Source: Arsenicibacter rosenii (GTDB lineage: Bacteria > Bacteroidota > Bacteroidia > Cytophagales > Spirosomataceae). Taken from it: 64,000 nt of DNA. The position numbers and the translations under genes are program-made. Where the stretch lies: assembly GCF_001870735.1 (NCBI RefSeq), contig NZ_MORL01000027.1:1-64000 (forward strand). The letters run 5' to 3'. The notes below the pieces were generated by a model. That model was not told the DNA's origin. It did not search any database and was given only the letters and a program-made list of their open reading frames with translations. Below are positions 15,353-23,898 of this stretch, piece by piece (the first letter of the stretch is position 1; each line of letters begins with the position of its first letter).

Positions 15353-16879
15353 TTATTTCCGGAAACGGGCCAGTGCCAGCTTAACCGTATCCCGCTCAAT
15401 AATGGCAATCGTGCCGAGATAGGCCAGAAACAACGCCAGGTGATACGGCACGGAAATCCACAGATTGCTGATGGTAATCTGCCCCGAAAAATAAATCAGT
15501 ATCCCTGCGCTGCCGATGTACCACACAGCTGATTTGAGGTGGTACGGCACCGGATAATACTTCTCTCCGAGCACATAGCACAAGACCATCATGACCAGGC
15601 TGGAGGCCAGGAAGGCAATGGCGCACCCCATATAGCCCATGCGCGGGATCAGTGCCATGTTCAGCACAATGGTCGTGATGGCGCCGATAACGGTAATCAG
15701 GGTGCCGAACTTTGTTTTGTCGCTAAGCTTAAACCAGAACGAGATGTTGTAATAAACGCCCAGAAACAGGTTGGCCAGCAGCAATACAGGCACCACAACC
15801 AGCCCGACGCGGTATTTGGGTGAAAGCAAAAGGCCAACCAGATCGAGGTTCAGACTCACGCCGAGCCAAAGCACCACACATACAATGATAAACCATTTGG
15901 TCACGTCGGCCAGGAGTTTGGGCGAGTTTTTGTCTTCGGCCCGGCTGAAAAAGAAGGGGTCTGCCGCAAACTTGAAGGAGTTGATGGCGAGCGCCATAAA
16001 AATAGACAGCTTCAGGCAGTTGCCGTAGATACCCAGAGCATCCTCCGACGTCAGGCCCGGATAGAAATTGTCGGGTAGAAAACGGCGGAGCAACAAGCGG
16101 TCTGTCAGCGAGTTGAGCACCCCCGACATGTTAGTGAGCATAATGGGCAGGGAGTACGCGAGCAAGGTCCGGACAACGGCCCACTCAAAGGTAAAGCGGA
16201 AACCGGCAAAGGCATCCCGCATGAAGACAAAATACAGGGCATTGGCCAGCAGGTTGGCCAGCAGAATATAGGCCGGGCCAATCTCCGGCCGGTAAATCCA
16301 GGCCGCAACCGGTTGCAGGGCGGTCAGATAGTCGCCTTCCGAAATATCCTTGCAGAGTACGATAAAGAAAATGTTCAGAGCGACATTAATCAGAATGTTA
16401 ACCACCTTCGCCTTAACAAACCGGCGGGCTTTGTTTTCGACCCGCAGGCGGGCAAACGGGATGGCCACGATGGTATCAACCGCCAGAATCAGACCGGACC
16501 ACATCACGGCGGTTGTTTCGCCCGGATAGCCGAGGTAGCTGGCAATCTGCTCGGCAAAAAGTGTGGTCAGGATGGCCGGAACCAGGCCCGACAAGATGAG
16601 CAGGCTTGTGCTGCGGTTGAAAATCAACTGCCGCTCGCCGGCCAGTTCAGGGCCTTTTGCCCGGGCCGCAAACCGGAAAAACGCCGTTTCGAGCCCCAGC
16701 GTATAGACCGACATCAGCATGCCGATCCAGGCATACAGCGTTACATTAGACGAAAGATCAGCGGGATTTTCAAAGGCATAGGTCTGGATAGGGGCCAGCG
16801 CAAAGTTGATGGATCGCGCCAGAATGGTGCTGACACCGTATAAGGCCGTGTCTCCGGCCAGTTTTTTGAATGTACTCAT
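15353..16879 (-). CDS. Polysaccharide/lipid-linked oligosaccharide flippase (MOP superfamily)
   Basis: 508 aa with roughly 12-14 hydrophobic segments spread across the whole length, the pattern of Wzx/MurJ-type flippases. The start MSTFKKLAGDTALYGVSTIL with an early amphipathic segment followed by LARSINFALAPIQT is characteristic of O-antigen/teichoic acid flippase-like proteins. Members move undecaprenyl-linked sugars across the inner membrane for cell-envelope polysaccharide assembly. No glycosyltransferase or polymerase genes adjoin it, so its substrate cannot be read from context. It ends directly at the 27-bp repeat block. Confidence 0.88.
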   Translation of the reverse strand: MSTFKKLAGDTALYGVSTILARSINFALAPIQTYAFENPADLSSNVTLYAWIGMLMSVYTLGLETAFFRFAARAKGPELAGERQLIFNRSTSLLILSGLVPAILTTLFAEQIASYLGYPGETTAVMWSGLILAVDTIVAIPFARLRVENKARRFVKAKVVNILINVALNIFFIVLCKDISEGDYLTALQPVAAWIYRPEIGPAYILLANLLANALYFVFMRDAFAGFRFTFEWAVVRTLLAYSLPIMLTNMSGVLNSLTDRLLLRRFLPDNFYPGLTSEDALGIYGNCLKLSIFMALAINSFKFAADPFFFSRAEDKNSPKLLADVTKWFIIVCVVLWLGVSLNLDLVGLLLSPKYRVGLVVVPVLLLANLFLGVYYNISFWFKLSDKTKFGTLITVIGAITTIVLNMALIPRMGYMGCAIAFLASSLVMMVLCYVLGEKYYPVPYHLKSAVWYIGSAGILIYFSGQITISNLWISVPYHLALFLAYLGTIAIIERDTVKLALARFRK

Positions 16880-17020
16880 TGTTGTGTTTCATTCGCCCGG
16901 AAGATCATCGTCCGGCGCCCGGTCGGCGACCCGGTCCGTGCTACAGGGCAAAAATAACGGAAATTTACCGGCATTCGTGAGGAAGCCTCTACGAACGCGT
17001 GTGGTATGCAGGCTTTTGGT

Positions 17021-17028
17021 TATCTTTG
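17021..17028 (+). promoter_or_regulatory. Probable -7 promoter element of purH
   Basis: TATCTTTG matches the Bacteroidota -7 consensus TAnnTTTG exactly, 111 nt before the purH start. The -33 region lacks a clear TTTG at the usual distance, so strength is uncertain. Confidence 0.5.
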
Positions 17029-17139
17029 CGGCTTCATTGAGGGCAAACGGTATCGTGCCGAAGCTCCATCGAACGTCAAATCCGGCAATCAAATCAATCA
17101 AAAGGCTGGAAACAGCAGGGATGCTGTTCAGGAAGAATC

Positions 17140-18663
17140 ATGAAAATCTCCTCCGCTTTAATCTCCGTTTATTACAAAGACGGTCTCGAACCCCTGGTGA
17201 AGTTGTTGCACCAGCACAATGTAAAACTGTATTCAACAGGTGGTACCCAGACATTTATTGAAGAGTTAGGCATTCCGGTTACGGCCGTCGAAGACCTGAC
17301 TGGCTATCCGTCGATCTTTGGTGGCCGGGTGAAAACACTGCACCCTGCCGTTTTTGGTGGCATCCTTTACCGCCGTGATCTGGATCAGGACGTAGCCCAG
17401 GCCGAACGCCACCAGATTCCGAACATCGACATGGTGGTGGTTGATCTGTATCCGTTCGAAGAAACGGTTGCATCAGGTGCGTCAGAGGAAGATATTATTG
17501 AGAAAATTGATATCGGCGGTATCTCGCTGATCCGGGCAGCCGCCAAAAACTATAAGGATGTGCTGATCGTATCGTCGCGGAGCCAGTACGGTGCTGTAGT
17601 TGATCTGCTGACGGAAAAAGACGGCGGTACTGAACTCGCCGACCGCAAGCAGTTTGCCCAAGCCGCATTTGGCGTTACATCGCACTACGACACCGCCATC
17701 CACGGTTATTTTGCCGGTATTACGGCCGACGACCAGTCGTCGTACAAACAATTACCGGCCAACCCGCTGCGCTATGGCGAAAACCCGCATCAGCAAGCTA
17801 CGTTCTACGGCGATCTGGAGGCGATGTTCGACAAGCTGCACGGCAAAGAACTGTCGTATAACAACCTCGTTGACGTAGACGCCTGCGTCAACCTGATCGA
17901 CGAGTTTTCGGCCTCCGAAGGCGCTACGTTTGCCATTATCAAGCACACCAATGCCTGTGGTATTGCTACGGCAGCCACGCCGCAACAGGCCTACCTGAAT
18001 GCCCTGGCCTGTGATCCGGTATCGGCCTTTGGCGGGGTAATCATCTCCAACGTGCCGGTTGATCTGGCAACGGCCGAAGAGCTGAATAAGCTGTTCATGG
18101 AAATCCTGATTGCGCCTGACTATGCACCGGAAGCCCTCGACCTGCTGAAGTCGAAGAAAAACCGGATTCTGCTGACCCGCAAACCAGTAACGCTGCCGTC
18201 GAAAATGATCAAAACTATCCTGAACGGGGTACTGGAACAGGATCAGGACCGTCAGACAGAAGTAGCGGCTCAGTTTAAGACCGTTACCGACAAAGCACCG
18301 ACCGACAGCGAACTATCGGCGCTGGAGTTTGCTCTGAAAGTGTGCAAGCACACGAAGTCAAACACGATTGTACTGGCTAAGGAAGGTCAGCTGCTGGCAA
18401 GCGGTGTCGGCCAGACCAGCCGCGTTGATGCCCTGAAACAGGCCATCGAAAAGGCAAAATCGTTCGGTTTTGATCTGACGGGCGCGGTAATGGCATCTGA
18501 TGCGTTTTTCCCGTTCCCTGACTGCGTTGAAATCGCCCATCAGGCCGGTATCACTGCCGTGGTCCAGCCCGGCGGTTCAATCCGCGATCAGGATTCGATT
18601 GATTACTGCAATCAGAACGGCCTGGCCATGGTGACCACGGGCGTCCGGCATTTTAAACACTAA
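17140..18663 (+). CDS. purH: Bifunctional AICAR formyltransferase / IMP cyclohydrolase
   Basis: 507 aa, the usual PurH length. The N-terminal MGS-like IMP cyclohydrolase domain (residues 1 to ~140) shows STGGT at 32-36 and GGRVKTLHP at 61-69; the C-terminal AICAR transformylase domain shows RYGENPHQ at 211-218 and KHTNACGIA at 268-276, containing the catalytic Lys-His pair. The enzyme carries out the last two steps of purine synthesis: formylation of AICAR with 10-formyl-THF, then ring closure to IMP. It stands alone with its own promoter and a 3' hairpin. The NACG variant of the usual NPCG is the only departure I see in the motif. Confidence 0.97.
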   Translation: MKISSALISVYYKDGLEPLVKLLHQHNVKLYSTGGTQTFIEELGIPVTAVEDLTGYPSIFGGRVKTLHPAVFGGILYRRDLDQDVAQAERHQIPNIDMVVVDLYPFEETVASGASEEDIIEKIDIGGISLIRAAAKNYKDVLIVSSRSQYGAVVDLLTEKDGGTELADRKQFAQAAFGVTSHYDTAIHGYFAGITADDQSSYKQLPANPLRYGENPHQQATFYGDLEAMFDKLHGKELSYNNLVDVDACVNLIDEFSASEGATFAIIKHTNACGIATAATPQQAYLNALACDPVSAFGGVIISNVPVDLATAEELNKLFMEILIAPDYAPEALDLLKSKKNRILLTRKPVTLPSKMIKTILNGVLEQDQDRQTEVAAQFKTVTDKAPTDSELSALEFALKVCKHTKSNTIVLAKEGQLLASGVGQTSRVDALKQAIEKAKSFGFDLTGAVMASDAFFPFPDCVEIAHQAGITAVVQPGGSIRDQDSIDYCNQNGLAMVTTGVRHFKH

Positions 18664-18672
18664 TACAGTAGG

Positions 18673-18719
18673 GCGACGGAGCCGGAAACTGCCGGAGAGG
18701 TAGCCGCCGGCTCTGTCGC
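18673..18719 (+). terminator. Hairpin after purH
   Basis: Arms 18673-18685 and 18707-18719 pair over 13 bp with one G-U (gcgacggagccgg with ccggctctgtcgc), 9 nt after the purH stop. Only a short T run follows, so it may be a partial terminator or an mRNA 3'-end stabiliser ahead of the acyltransferase gene. Confidence 0.6.
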
Positions 18720-18732
18720 TGGTTTAAGCGAT

Positions 18733-19470
18733 ATGAATCTCCTCTACTCAATCTGGTGTGCTGTCTGGATCAGCGTGCTGTATCTGATTTTATTTCCGGT
18801 ACAATACATCTGTTTGCAGCGGGAAGCATGGAAACCGGCCGCCCACCGGATTAATTACATTTGGGGAAAGCTGTTTTTCTTTGGCATTGGTATGCCTGTG
18901 CGGGTAGAGTACCGGTTCCGGCCGGATCCGAAGCGGGCCTATGTTTTCTGCGCCAATCACTTTTCGTACCTCGACATTGCCATGATGGGGGTAGTGATTG
19001 AAAACTATTACGCTTTTGTCGGTAAGAGTGAGGTAAAGAAAATCCCGTTGCTGGGGTATATGTTTGCCAAACTGCACATTCAGGTAACGCGGGAGGAAGC
19101 CAAAAGCCGCGCCTATTCGCTGAACAAATGCATCCGGACGCTGGCCAGAGGCCGCAGTATTGTGATTTTTCCGGAGGGAGGCATCCGCGCCAAACAGCCG
19201 CCGAAGATGGCCTACCCGTTTAAGGACGGTGCGTTTACGATGGCCATTCAGCAGCAAGTGCCGATTGTACCGATTTCGTTGCTGAATAACTATAAGATTT
19301 TGCCGGACAAGAAAAAGATGCGGATGCATCACATGGCAATCCGGGTAGTGGTCCACGAACCGATTTCTACGCAGGGCATGACCCAGGAAGATGTGGAGCG
19401 CCTGAAGGAGCAAACGTTCCGGGTCATTGATGCCGAACTGATGAAGTCTGAAAAAGTAACCAGTGTGTAA
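18733..19470 (+). CDS. plsC: 1-acyl-sn-glycerol-3-phosphate acyltransferase family protein
   Basis: 245 aa. An N-terminal membrane segment (about 5-28) precedes the PlsC domain with the HX4D catalytic motif NHFSYLD at residues 75-81 and the phosphate-binding motif FPEGGIR at 146-152. These are the defining features of lysophosphatidate acyltransferases, which add the second acyl chain in phospholipid synthesis at the inner membrane. Ornithine-lipid acyltransferases share the fold, so the acceptor is not certain. It lies 66 nt upstream of gatC on the same strand. Confidence 0.88.
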   Translation: MNLLYSIWCAVWISVLYLILFPVQYICLQREAWKPAAHRINYIWGKLFFFGIGMPVRVEYRFRPDPKRAYVFCANHFSYLDIAMMGVVIENYYAFVGKSEVKKIPLLGYMFAKLHIQVTREEAKSRAYSLNKCIRTLARGRSIVIFPEGGIRAKQPPKMAYPFKDGAFTMAIQQQVPIVPISLLNNYKILPDKKKMRMHHMAIRVVVHEPISTQGMTQEDVERLKEQTFRVIDAELMKSEKVTSV

Positions 19471-19536
19471 TGGCTGACTCAGTCCGTTGGTAGGTAGTAC
19501 CGCCGCAGACAGAGTGACTCAATTGCGTACAGACAT

Positions 19537-19824
19537 ATGAAAGTAGATAAAGAAACCTTACATAAGATTGCGCATCTGGCGCGTCTGGAAGTCCGTCCGG
19601 AAGAAGAAGCGGGTATGCTGAGCAGCCTGAACGAGGTGCTGACCTGGATGGAACAACTGAACGAAGTGGATACCACAGGTGTGGAACCGTTGATGCATAT
19701 TTCGGAAGAACTAAACGTAGTCCGGGAAGATGCGGTCGGCGAACACCTCAGCCGTGAGCGCGCCCTGGCCAACGCCCCGCAACACGACGAGCAGTTTTTC
19801 CAGGTTCCCAAAGTCCTCGAGTAG
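19537..19824 (+). CDS. gatC: Asp-tRNA(Asn)/Glu-tRNA(Gln) amidotransferase subunit C
   Basis: 95 aa, typical GatC length. Residues IAHLARLEVRPEE, SLNEVLTWMEQLNEVDT and GVEPLMH are the family hallmarks. GatC is the small stabilising subunit of GatCAB, which converts misacylated Glu-tRNA(Gln) or Asp-tRNA(Asn) to the correct amide form. gatA and gatB are not in the window, which is common in Bacteroidota. Its stop codon TAG is embedded in the first base of a gagacgc palindrome, so the repeat directly abuts the coding region. Confidence 0.95.
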   Translation: MKVDKETLHKIAHLARLEVRPEEEAGMLSSLNEVLTWMEQLNEVDTTGVEPLMHISEELNVVREDAVGEHLSRERALANAPQHDEQFFQVPKVLE

Positions 19825-19948
19825 AGACGCAATATTTTGCGTCTCAGTCTCAGTACAATGGCGTCTCTGCTTACCGGCGGGGCTATCAAGAGACCGGTGA
19901 GTAGTGCATTATCCGGAGAGAGGGAGACGCAAGATATTGCGTCTCTAC
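19822..19948. repeat. Pair of gagacgcaa...ttgcgtctc palindromes (dispersed repeat family)
   Basis: Two 22-bp palindromes, gagacgcaatattttgcgtc plus tc at 19824-19845 and gagacgcaagatattgcgtc plus tc at 19924-19945, bracket a unique ~80-bp stretch that also holds a half-site (gcgtctc near 19861). The same sequence family recurs at 47483-47634. Each copy can fold into a hairpin; here the pair lies between the convergent gatC and nitrilase genes. Confidence 0.9.
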
Positions 19949-19950
19949 GG

Positions 19951-20742
19951 TTAGGTCAATCCAAACCCGTCTGCATCCAGATAGGCCGGAAACTTAGCGC
20001 GGAAGTCGCGGAGTTCGTCCAGCGACAGCGTTTGCTGGTGGCAGATTTCCGTATGCGTGTGCCGGACCAGTACCTCCCCTCTGTAATTAATAACCGCTGA
20101 GTCACCGCTGTGAGGAATGCCGTTTCCGTCGGCGCCGACACGGTTCACCCCAACGACATAGCTCAGGTTCTCAATGGCCCGCGCCTGGAGCAGGGTATTC
20201 CACGGCTCACGGCGTACTTCCGGCCAGTTGGCTACATACAGCAAGAGGTCGTAATCGAGCAGAGCTGGTGGGCCGGATTCAGGCACCCGGTTGCGGCTCC
20301 AGACCGGAAACCGCAGGTCGTAGCATATCAGCGGGCAAATGCGCCAGCCTTTCCATTCTTTCACCAGCCGCCGTTTGCCGGCCGTATAGGTTTTGTCTTC
20401 GCCGGCCATGCGGAACAGGTGTCGCTTGTCGTAGGTGTCAAAGGTCCCGTCGGGCTCCATCCAGACCAGCCGGTTGTAAAAACGACCGTCTTCCTGCACC
20501 ACATAACTCCCCGTGACAACCGCCCCCGTCTGGGCCGCCATTTGTTTCATCCACCGGAATGTAGTCAGGTTCATCCGCTCGGCCACCGAAGCAGCCTGCA
20601 TCGTGAAACCAGTCGTAAACATTTCAGGCAGTACAATCAGATCCGTGGCTTCGGGTAAGCCAAAGATGCGTTCTTCGAGCATGGCCCGGTTGGCAACAGG
20701 GTCCTGCCAGTAGAGATCGGTTTGAATGAGAGTAATGTGCAT
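19951..20742 (-). CDS. Nitrilase-superfamily amidohydrolase (omega-amidase, YafV-like)
   Basis: 263 aa. The Glu-Lys-Cys triad is intact: E40 in LPEMFTTGF, K106 in YDKRHLF and C140 in LICYDLRFPVW. The sequence context (ETF-like LPEMFTTGFTM, CYDLRFPVW, and GVNRVGADGNGI near the end) matches the YafV/Nit2 omega-amidase branch, which hydrolyses alpha-ketoglutaramate or alpha-ketosuccinamate, linking amino-acid transamination to ammonia release, or repairs side products. It is the last gene in a same-strand run ruvX-def-nitrilase, separated from def by a 26-nt perfect hairpin. Confidence 0.9.
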   Translation of the reverse strand: MHITLIQTDLYWQDPVANRAMLEERIFGLPEATDLIVLPEMFTTGFTMQAASVAERMNLTTFRWMKQMAAQTGAVVTGSYVVQEDGRFYNRLVWMEPDGTFDTYDKRHLFRMAGEDKTYTAGKRRLVKEWKGWRICPLICYDLRFPVWSRNRVPESGPPALLDYDLLLYVANWPEVRREPWNTLLQARAIENLSYVVGVNRVGADGNGIPHSGDSAVINYRGEVLVRHTHTEICHQQTLSLDELRDFRAKFPAYLDADGFGLT

Positions 20743-20755
20743 AGCAGGAATCGAA

Positions 20756-20781
20756 AGCGATGCCTGACCTCAGGCATCGCT
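20756..20781 (-). terminator. Perfect 12-bp hairpin between def and the nitrilase gene
   Basis: agcgatgcctga (20756-20767) and tcaggcatcgct (20770-20781) are exact complements around a 2-nt centre. On the minus strand it follows def and precedes the nitrilase ATG by 14 nt. The trailing T run is short, so partial termination or RNA processing is as likely as full termination. Confidence 0.6.
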
Positions 20782-20791
20782 GTTTGGCCCG

Positions 20792-21364
20792 TTATTTAGG
20801 GAACCGCATACGGTAATCGACATCAACCTTGCCTTTCGTGATGTCGGAGAGTTTCTTTTTGATCAGCTGACGCTTCAGCGGGGACAGGTAGTCGGTAAAC
20901 AGCTTGCCTTCCAGGTGATCATATTCGTGCTGGATGATACGGGCCGCCATGCCGTCATACTCTTCTTCGTGTTCGTTCCAGTCGAGGTCAACGTAGCGGA
21001 TCCGGATGATTTCAGGGCGGTACACTTCGGCCCGGATGCCCGGAATACTCAGGCATCCTTCTTCAAATCCCCAGTCCTCGCCGTCTTCTTCGATAATTTC
21101 CGGATTGATAAATACCTTTTTAAAGTTGATCAGACTCGGGTCTTTCTCCTCTTCGGGCTCATCGGCGTCGATTTGTGTACCATCGACGACAAACAGCCGG
21201 ATACCTTGTCCGACCTGCGGGGCCGCCAACCCGATTCCCGACGATGCGTACATCGTCTCAAACATATCGTCACTGAATTTTTTTACATCGATCGTGCCGG
21301 GCTCGATGTCTTTTGCCGGCTTCCGTAAAACAGGATCGCCGTACGCAACAATTGGAAGAATCAT
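20792..21364 (-). CDS. def: Peptide deformylase
   Basis: 190 aa. All three PDF motifs are present: GIGLAAPQVG at residues 43-52, EEGCLSIPG at 101-109 with metal ligand C104, and QHEYDHLEGKLF with HEYDH at 146-150 giving H146, E147 and H150. The enzyme removes the N-formyl group from nascent proteins using Fe2+ at the ribosome exit. An insertion rich in acidic residues (about 65-76, DADEPEEEKD) lengthens it slightly relative to the E. coli enzyme and is common in Bacteroidota. It follows ruvX by 56 nt. Confidence 0.96.
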   Translation of the reverse strand: MILPIVAYGDPVLRKPAKDIEPGTIDVKKFSDDMFETMYASSGIGLAAPQVGQGIRLFVVDGTQIDADEPEEEKDPSLINFKKVFINPEIIEEDGEDWGFEEGCLSIPGIRAEVYRPEIIRIRYVDLDWNEHEEEYDGMAARIIQHEYDHLEGKLFTDYLSPLKRQLIKKKLSDITKGKVDVDYRMRFPK

Positions 21365-21420
21365 AATTAGACAATGAGTGTCGTCTGATAGCAGTCAGTG
21401 AAGAGGTTCTATCGGGCGCA

Positions 21421-21834
21421 CTATTTTTTGCTTTCCATGAACGACTGTAAAATAATGGTGGCAGACACCTTGTCGATGTTGCCTTTTTCACGCCGGTCTT
21501 TCTTTTTGGTGCCTCCGGCAATCATTGCCTGCAAAGCCATTGACGACGTAAACCGCTCATCGTGAAGATAAACGGGAATTTGCGGCAAAGCGTTCTCCAG
21601 CCGGCTTACAAACTGGCGGACCCGCTGTGTGTTATCGGTATCGGTGCCATCCAGCCGGGTGGGCATCCCGACCACAAAGGCCTCAACGGCTTCGGCTCCG
21701 GTATATTTTTTCAGGAAATCGAGCAACTGATGGGTCGGGACGGTTTCGAGTGCGGTAGCAATAATCTGCATCGGGTCGGTAACCGCGATCCCCGTGCGTT
21801 TGGTGCCATAGTCAATTGCTAAGAGTCTTGCCAT
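21421..21834 (-). CDS. ruvX: Putative pre-16S rRNA nuclease / Holliday junction resolvase-like YqgF
   Basis: 137 aa, typical for the family. The RNase H-like fold is marked by LAIDYGTKRTGIAVTD (D8 the first acidic ligand), the FVVGMPTRLDG strand, and VYLHDERFTSSMA with conserved D/E. YqgF proteins are implicated in 5' maturation of 16S rRNA and were earlier assigned as Holliday-junction resolvases. The gene heads the minus-strand run ruvX-def-nitrilase; a short cccga/tcggg hairpin lies upstream. Confidence 0.92.
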   Translation of the reverse strand: MARLLAIDYGTKRTGIAVTDPMQIIATALETVPTHQLLDFLKKYTGAEAVEAFVVGMPTRLDGTDTDNTQRVRQFVSRLENALPQIPVYLHDERFTSSMALQAMIAGGTKKKDRREKGNIDKVSATIILQSFMESKK

Positions 21835-21941
21835 AGAATCGGCAAAGTTACACGTTTGGCCGCGTTAACCCAACCCGCGATGCAGGAGGAAGAAGAGCTT
21901 TCGGCAGGATATGCCCGATTTTCGGGCGAAGAGAATTGATG

Positions 21942-21949
21942 TATCTTTG
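21942..21949 (+). promoter_or_regulatory. Promoter -7 element with very short leader
   Basis: TATCTTTG is an exact TAnnTTTG match 13 nt before the ATG of the Rpn-like gene; TTTTCG lies about 19 nt further upstream as a -33 candidate. The mRNA leader would be only a few bases long. Confidence 0.6.
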
Positions 21950-21962
21950 AAAAAAAAGTACC

Positions 21963-22805
21963 ATGGCTAAAAATCTGGTTCGGTTCGATTGGGCAATGAA
22001 GCGGTTACTGCGTAATAAGGCTAATTACGTAGTCCTGGAAGGCTTTTTATCGGAACTGCTGCGGGAAGACATTCTGATTGAACAAATTCTGGAAAGTGAA
22101 GGTAATCAGGATGATGAAATGACGAAGTTTAACCGGGTGGACATGCTGGCCCTGAATAGCCGGAAAGAGCTGGTAATCATAGAACTTCAGGATAATAGTG
22201 AGGCTGATTATTTTCAGCGGATGTTGTTTGGTACGTCTAAGGCCCTGACCGATTATTTCCGGCTGGGCGATTCTTACAAGAGCGTACGGAAAGTGTACTC
22301 AATCAACATTGTCTACTTTGATCTGGGGCAGGGTGAGGATTATGTGTATCATGGTAGAAATGAATTTGTCGGCATTCATCGAGGTGATGTGCTGGGGCTT
22401 TCGGCTAAACAAAAATCGTCGTTTGGCCATGAACACATCTACCAGATTTATCCTGAATATTACATCATTAAAGTGAATCGGTTTGATGATGTAGCTAAGG
22501 ATACCCTCGACCAATGGATCTATTATCTGAAAAATAATCAGGTAAGGGATGAATTCAATGCCAAGGGGCTTGAAGGCGTCCGGCAGCGGCTCGATTTTGA
22601 TGCGCTTACTCCCGATGAAAAAACAGCCTACATCAGGACACTGGAAAATAAGAGCATTGAAAAGGATGTTATAGAGACGGCAAGGGGAGAAGGTCAGTTG
22701 CAGAAATCCCGCGAGATCGCTCGTCAGATGAAACAGGACGGTATGCCGGTTGACCTCATCGTGAAATACACTGCCTTATCTCCGGACGAAATTCAGTTGC
22801 TTTAG
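21963..22805 (+). CDS. Rpn-family recombination-promoting nuclease / PD-(D/E)XK transposase-like protein
   Basis: 280 aa. The N-terminal region FDWAMKRLLRNKANYVVLEGFL and the core RVDMLALN...LVIIELQ give the PD-(D/E)XK pattern D60, E74, Q76, with Q in place of the usual Lys, as in many Rpn proteins. These are small DNA endonucleases, RecA-independent recombination promoters in E. coli, often annotated as transposases. The C-terminal part (MKQDGMPVDLIVKYTALSPDEIQLL) has the short repeat-like tail that ends many members. It looks intact and is not flanked by inverted repeats, so it is a resident gene rather than an insertion element. Spacing to the next gene is 19 nt. Confidence 0.85.
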   Translation: MAKNLVRFDWAMKRLLRNKANYVVLEGFLSELLREDILIEQILESEGNQDDEMTKFNRVDMLALNSRKELVIIELQDNSEADYFQRMLFGTSKALTDYFRLGDSYKSVRKVYSINIVYFDLGQGEDYVYHGRNEFVGIHRGDVLGLSAKQKSSFGHEHIYQIYPEYYIIKVNRFDDVAKDTLDQWIYYLKNNQVRDEFNAKGLEGVRQRLDFDALTPDEKTAYIRTLENKSIEKDVIETARGEGQLQKSREIARQMKQDGMPVDLIVKYTALSPDEIQLL

Positions 22806-22824
22806 TGAACCGCTGTTTACCGAT

Positions 22825-23898
22825 ATGACCAATACGCTTCACCTTCGTATCACACACATTCAGGCCGAAACGGCCGATACAAACAGTTATTACCTTGAAT
22901 CAGTCGACGGGCAGCCGGTGGCCTATCTGCCGGGACAGTTTCTGACGGTTATCCTGCATCCGAAAGGCGGCGAGGAGGCCGTTGAACAGGAGGTGCGCCG
23001 GTCATATTCGATTAGTTCGGTACCTGGCGAACCCTTGCGGATGACCATCAAACGGGTCGAAAACGGAGCGATTTCCCGTTACCTGCTCAATACACTGCGG
23101 CCGGGCGATGTGATTGAGTGCCTCGCACCGGCCGGCCGGTTTACCCTGAACCGGATAGAAGATAAGGAGCCGCAGGACCTGTTATTTATCGCGGCCGGCA
23201 GTGGCATCACACCGGTCTTAAGCCTGATCAAAGCGGCCCTGACGACGACAACGGCGAAATTAACCCTGCTCTACAGCAATACCCGGGAGCGGGGCATCAT
23301 TTTCCGGGAGGAACTCAATAACCTGGCCGATTTATTTCCCGACCGTTTGCAGCTGGTCCATCTGCTCAGCCACCCCACGCAGGACGGGGAAGGCCTGAAA
23401 GGCACCGTCCGGACAGGCCGGCTCAATAATGTGTTGCTGGAAACCTTGTTACCGACGTTGTTGCACGGCCCGCTCGCCGCGGCTGCCTGCTTCGTCTGTG
23501 GGCCGGGCGATTACATGCGGATGGTACAGTTTACCCTGGTATTCAGCGGAATGCGGGCCGAACAGATTCACCGCGAAAATTTTGTGGTAGAACCGGTTTT
23601 TGTCAGTGCGCCGCCGGTTCAGTCAGCCGACCGGATCGTTCGGCTGCTGTTTGCCGAAAAAGAGCTTTCCATTCTGGTACCAGCCTATAAATCAATTCTG
23701 CAGGCGGCCTTAGACGAGGGGGTTTCGTTGCCGTACAGTTGCCGGGGCGGTCGTTGCTCGACCTGTGCGGGCCGTTGCACGTCGGGGCAGGTGCACATGA
23801 CGATCAACGATGTCTTGACCGAACGGGACCTGCAGCAAGGATGGGTGCTGACCTGTACGGGCTATCCGGAAAGCGACGATGTCGTCATTGAATTCTGA
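22825..23898 (+). CDS. PaaE-like 2Fe-2S ferredoxin:NAD(P)H oxidoreductase
   Basis: 357 aa with three domains in order: FAD-binding (GQFLTVIL about 37-44, RRSYSISS at 58-65), NAD(P)-binding (AAGSGITPVLS at 123-133 and FVCGP), and a C-terminal plant-type 2Fe-2S ferredoxin with ligands C306, C311, C314 and C344. This is the layout of phenylacetyl-CoA epoxidase reductase PaaE and related hydroxylase reductases. No paaABCD or other oxygenase genes are near, so it probably passes electrons to an oxygenase or desaturase encoded elsewhere. Its 3' end overlaps the end of the convergent kinase gene by 37 bp. Confidence 0.92.
   Translation: MTNTLHLRITHIQAETADTNSYYLESVDGQPVAYLPGQFLTVILHPKGGEEAVEQEVRRSYSISSVPGEPLRMTIKRVENGAISRYLLNTLRPGDVIECLAPAGRFTLNRIEDKEPQDLLFIAAGSGITPVLSLIKAALTTTTAKLTLLYSNTRERGIIFREELNNLADLFPDRLQLVHLLSHPTQDGEGLKGTVRTGRLNNVLLETLLPTLLHGPLAAAACFVCGPGDYMRMVQFTLVFSGMRAEQIHRENFVVEPVFVSAPPVQSADRIVRLLFAEKELSILVPAYKSILQAALDEGVSLPYSCRGGRCSTCAGRCTSGQVHMTINDVLTERDLQQGWVLTCTGYPESDDVVIEF

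Noticed and set aside
15220-15408. Small ORF translating the 27-bp repeats (ATTLKAVIG repeated)
   Set aside because: It is a frame through a non-coding tandem repeat overlapping the flippase end; no signal, promoter or homology.
21963-22805. Insertion sequence carrying the Rpn-like nuclease
   Set aside because: No terminal inverted repeats or target duplications flank it and it has a normal promoter.
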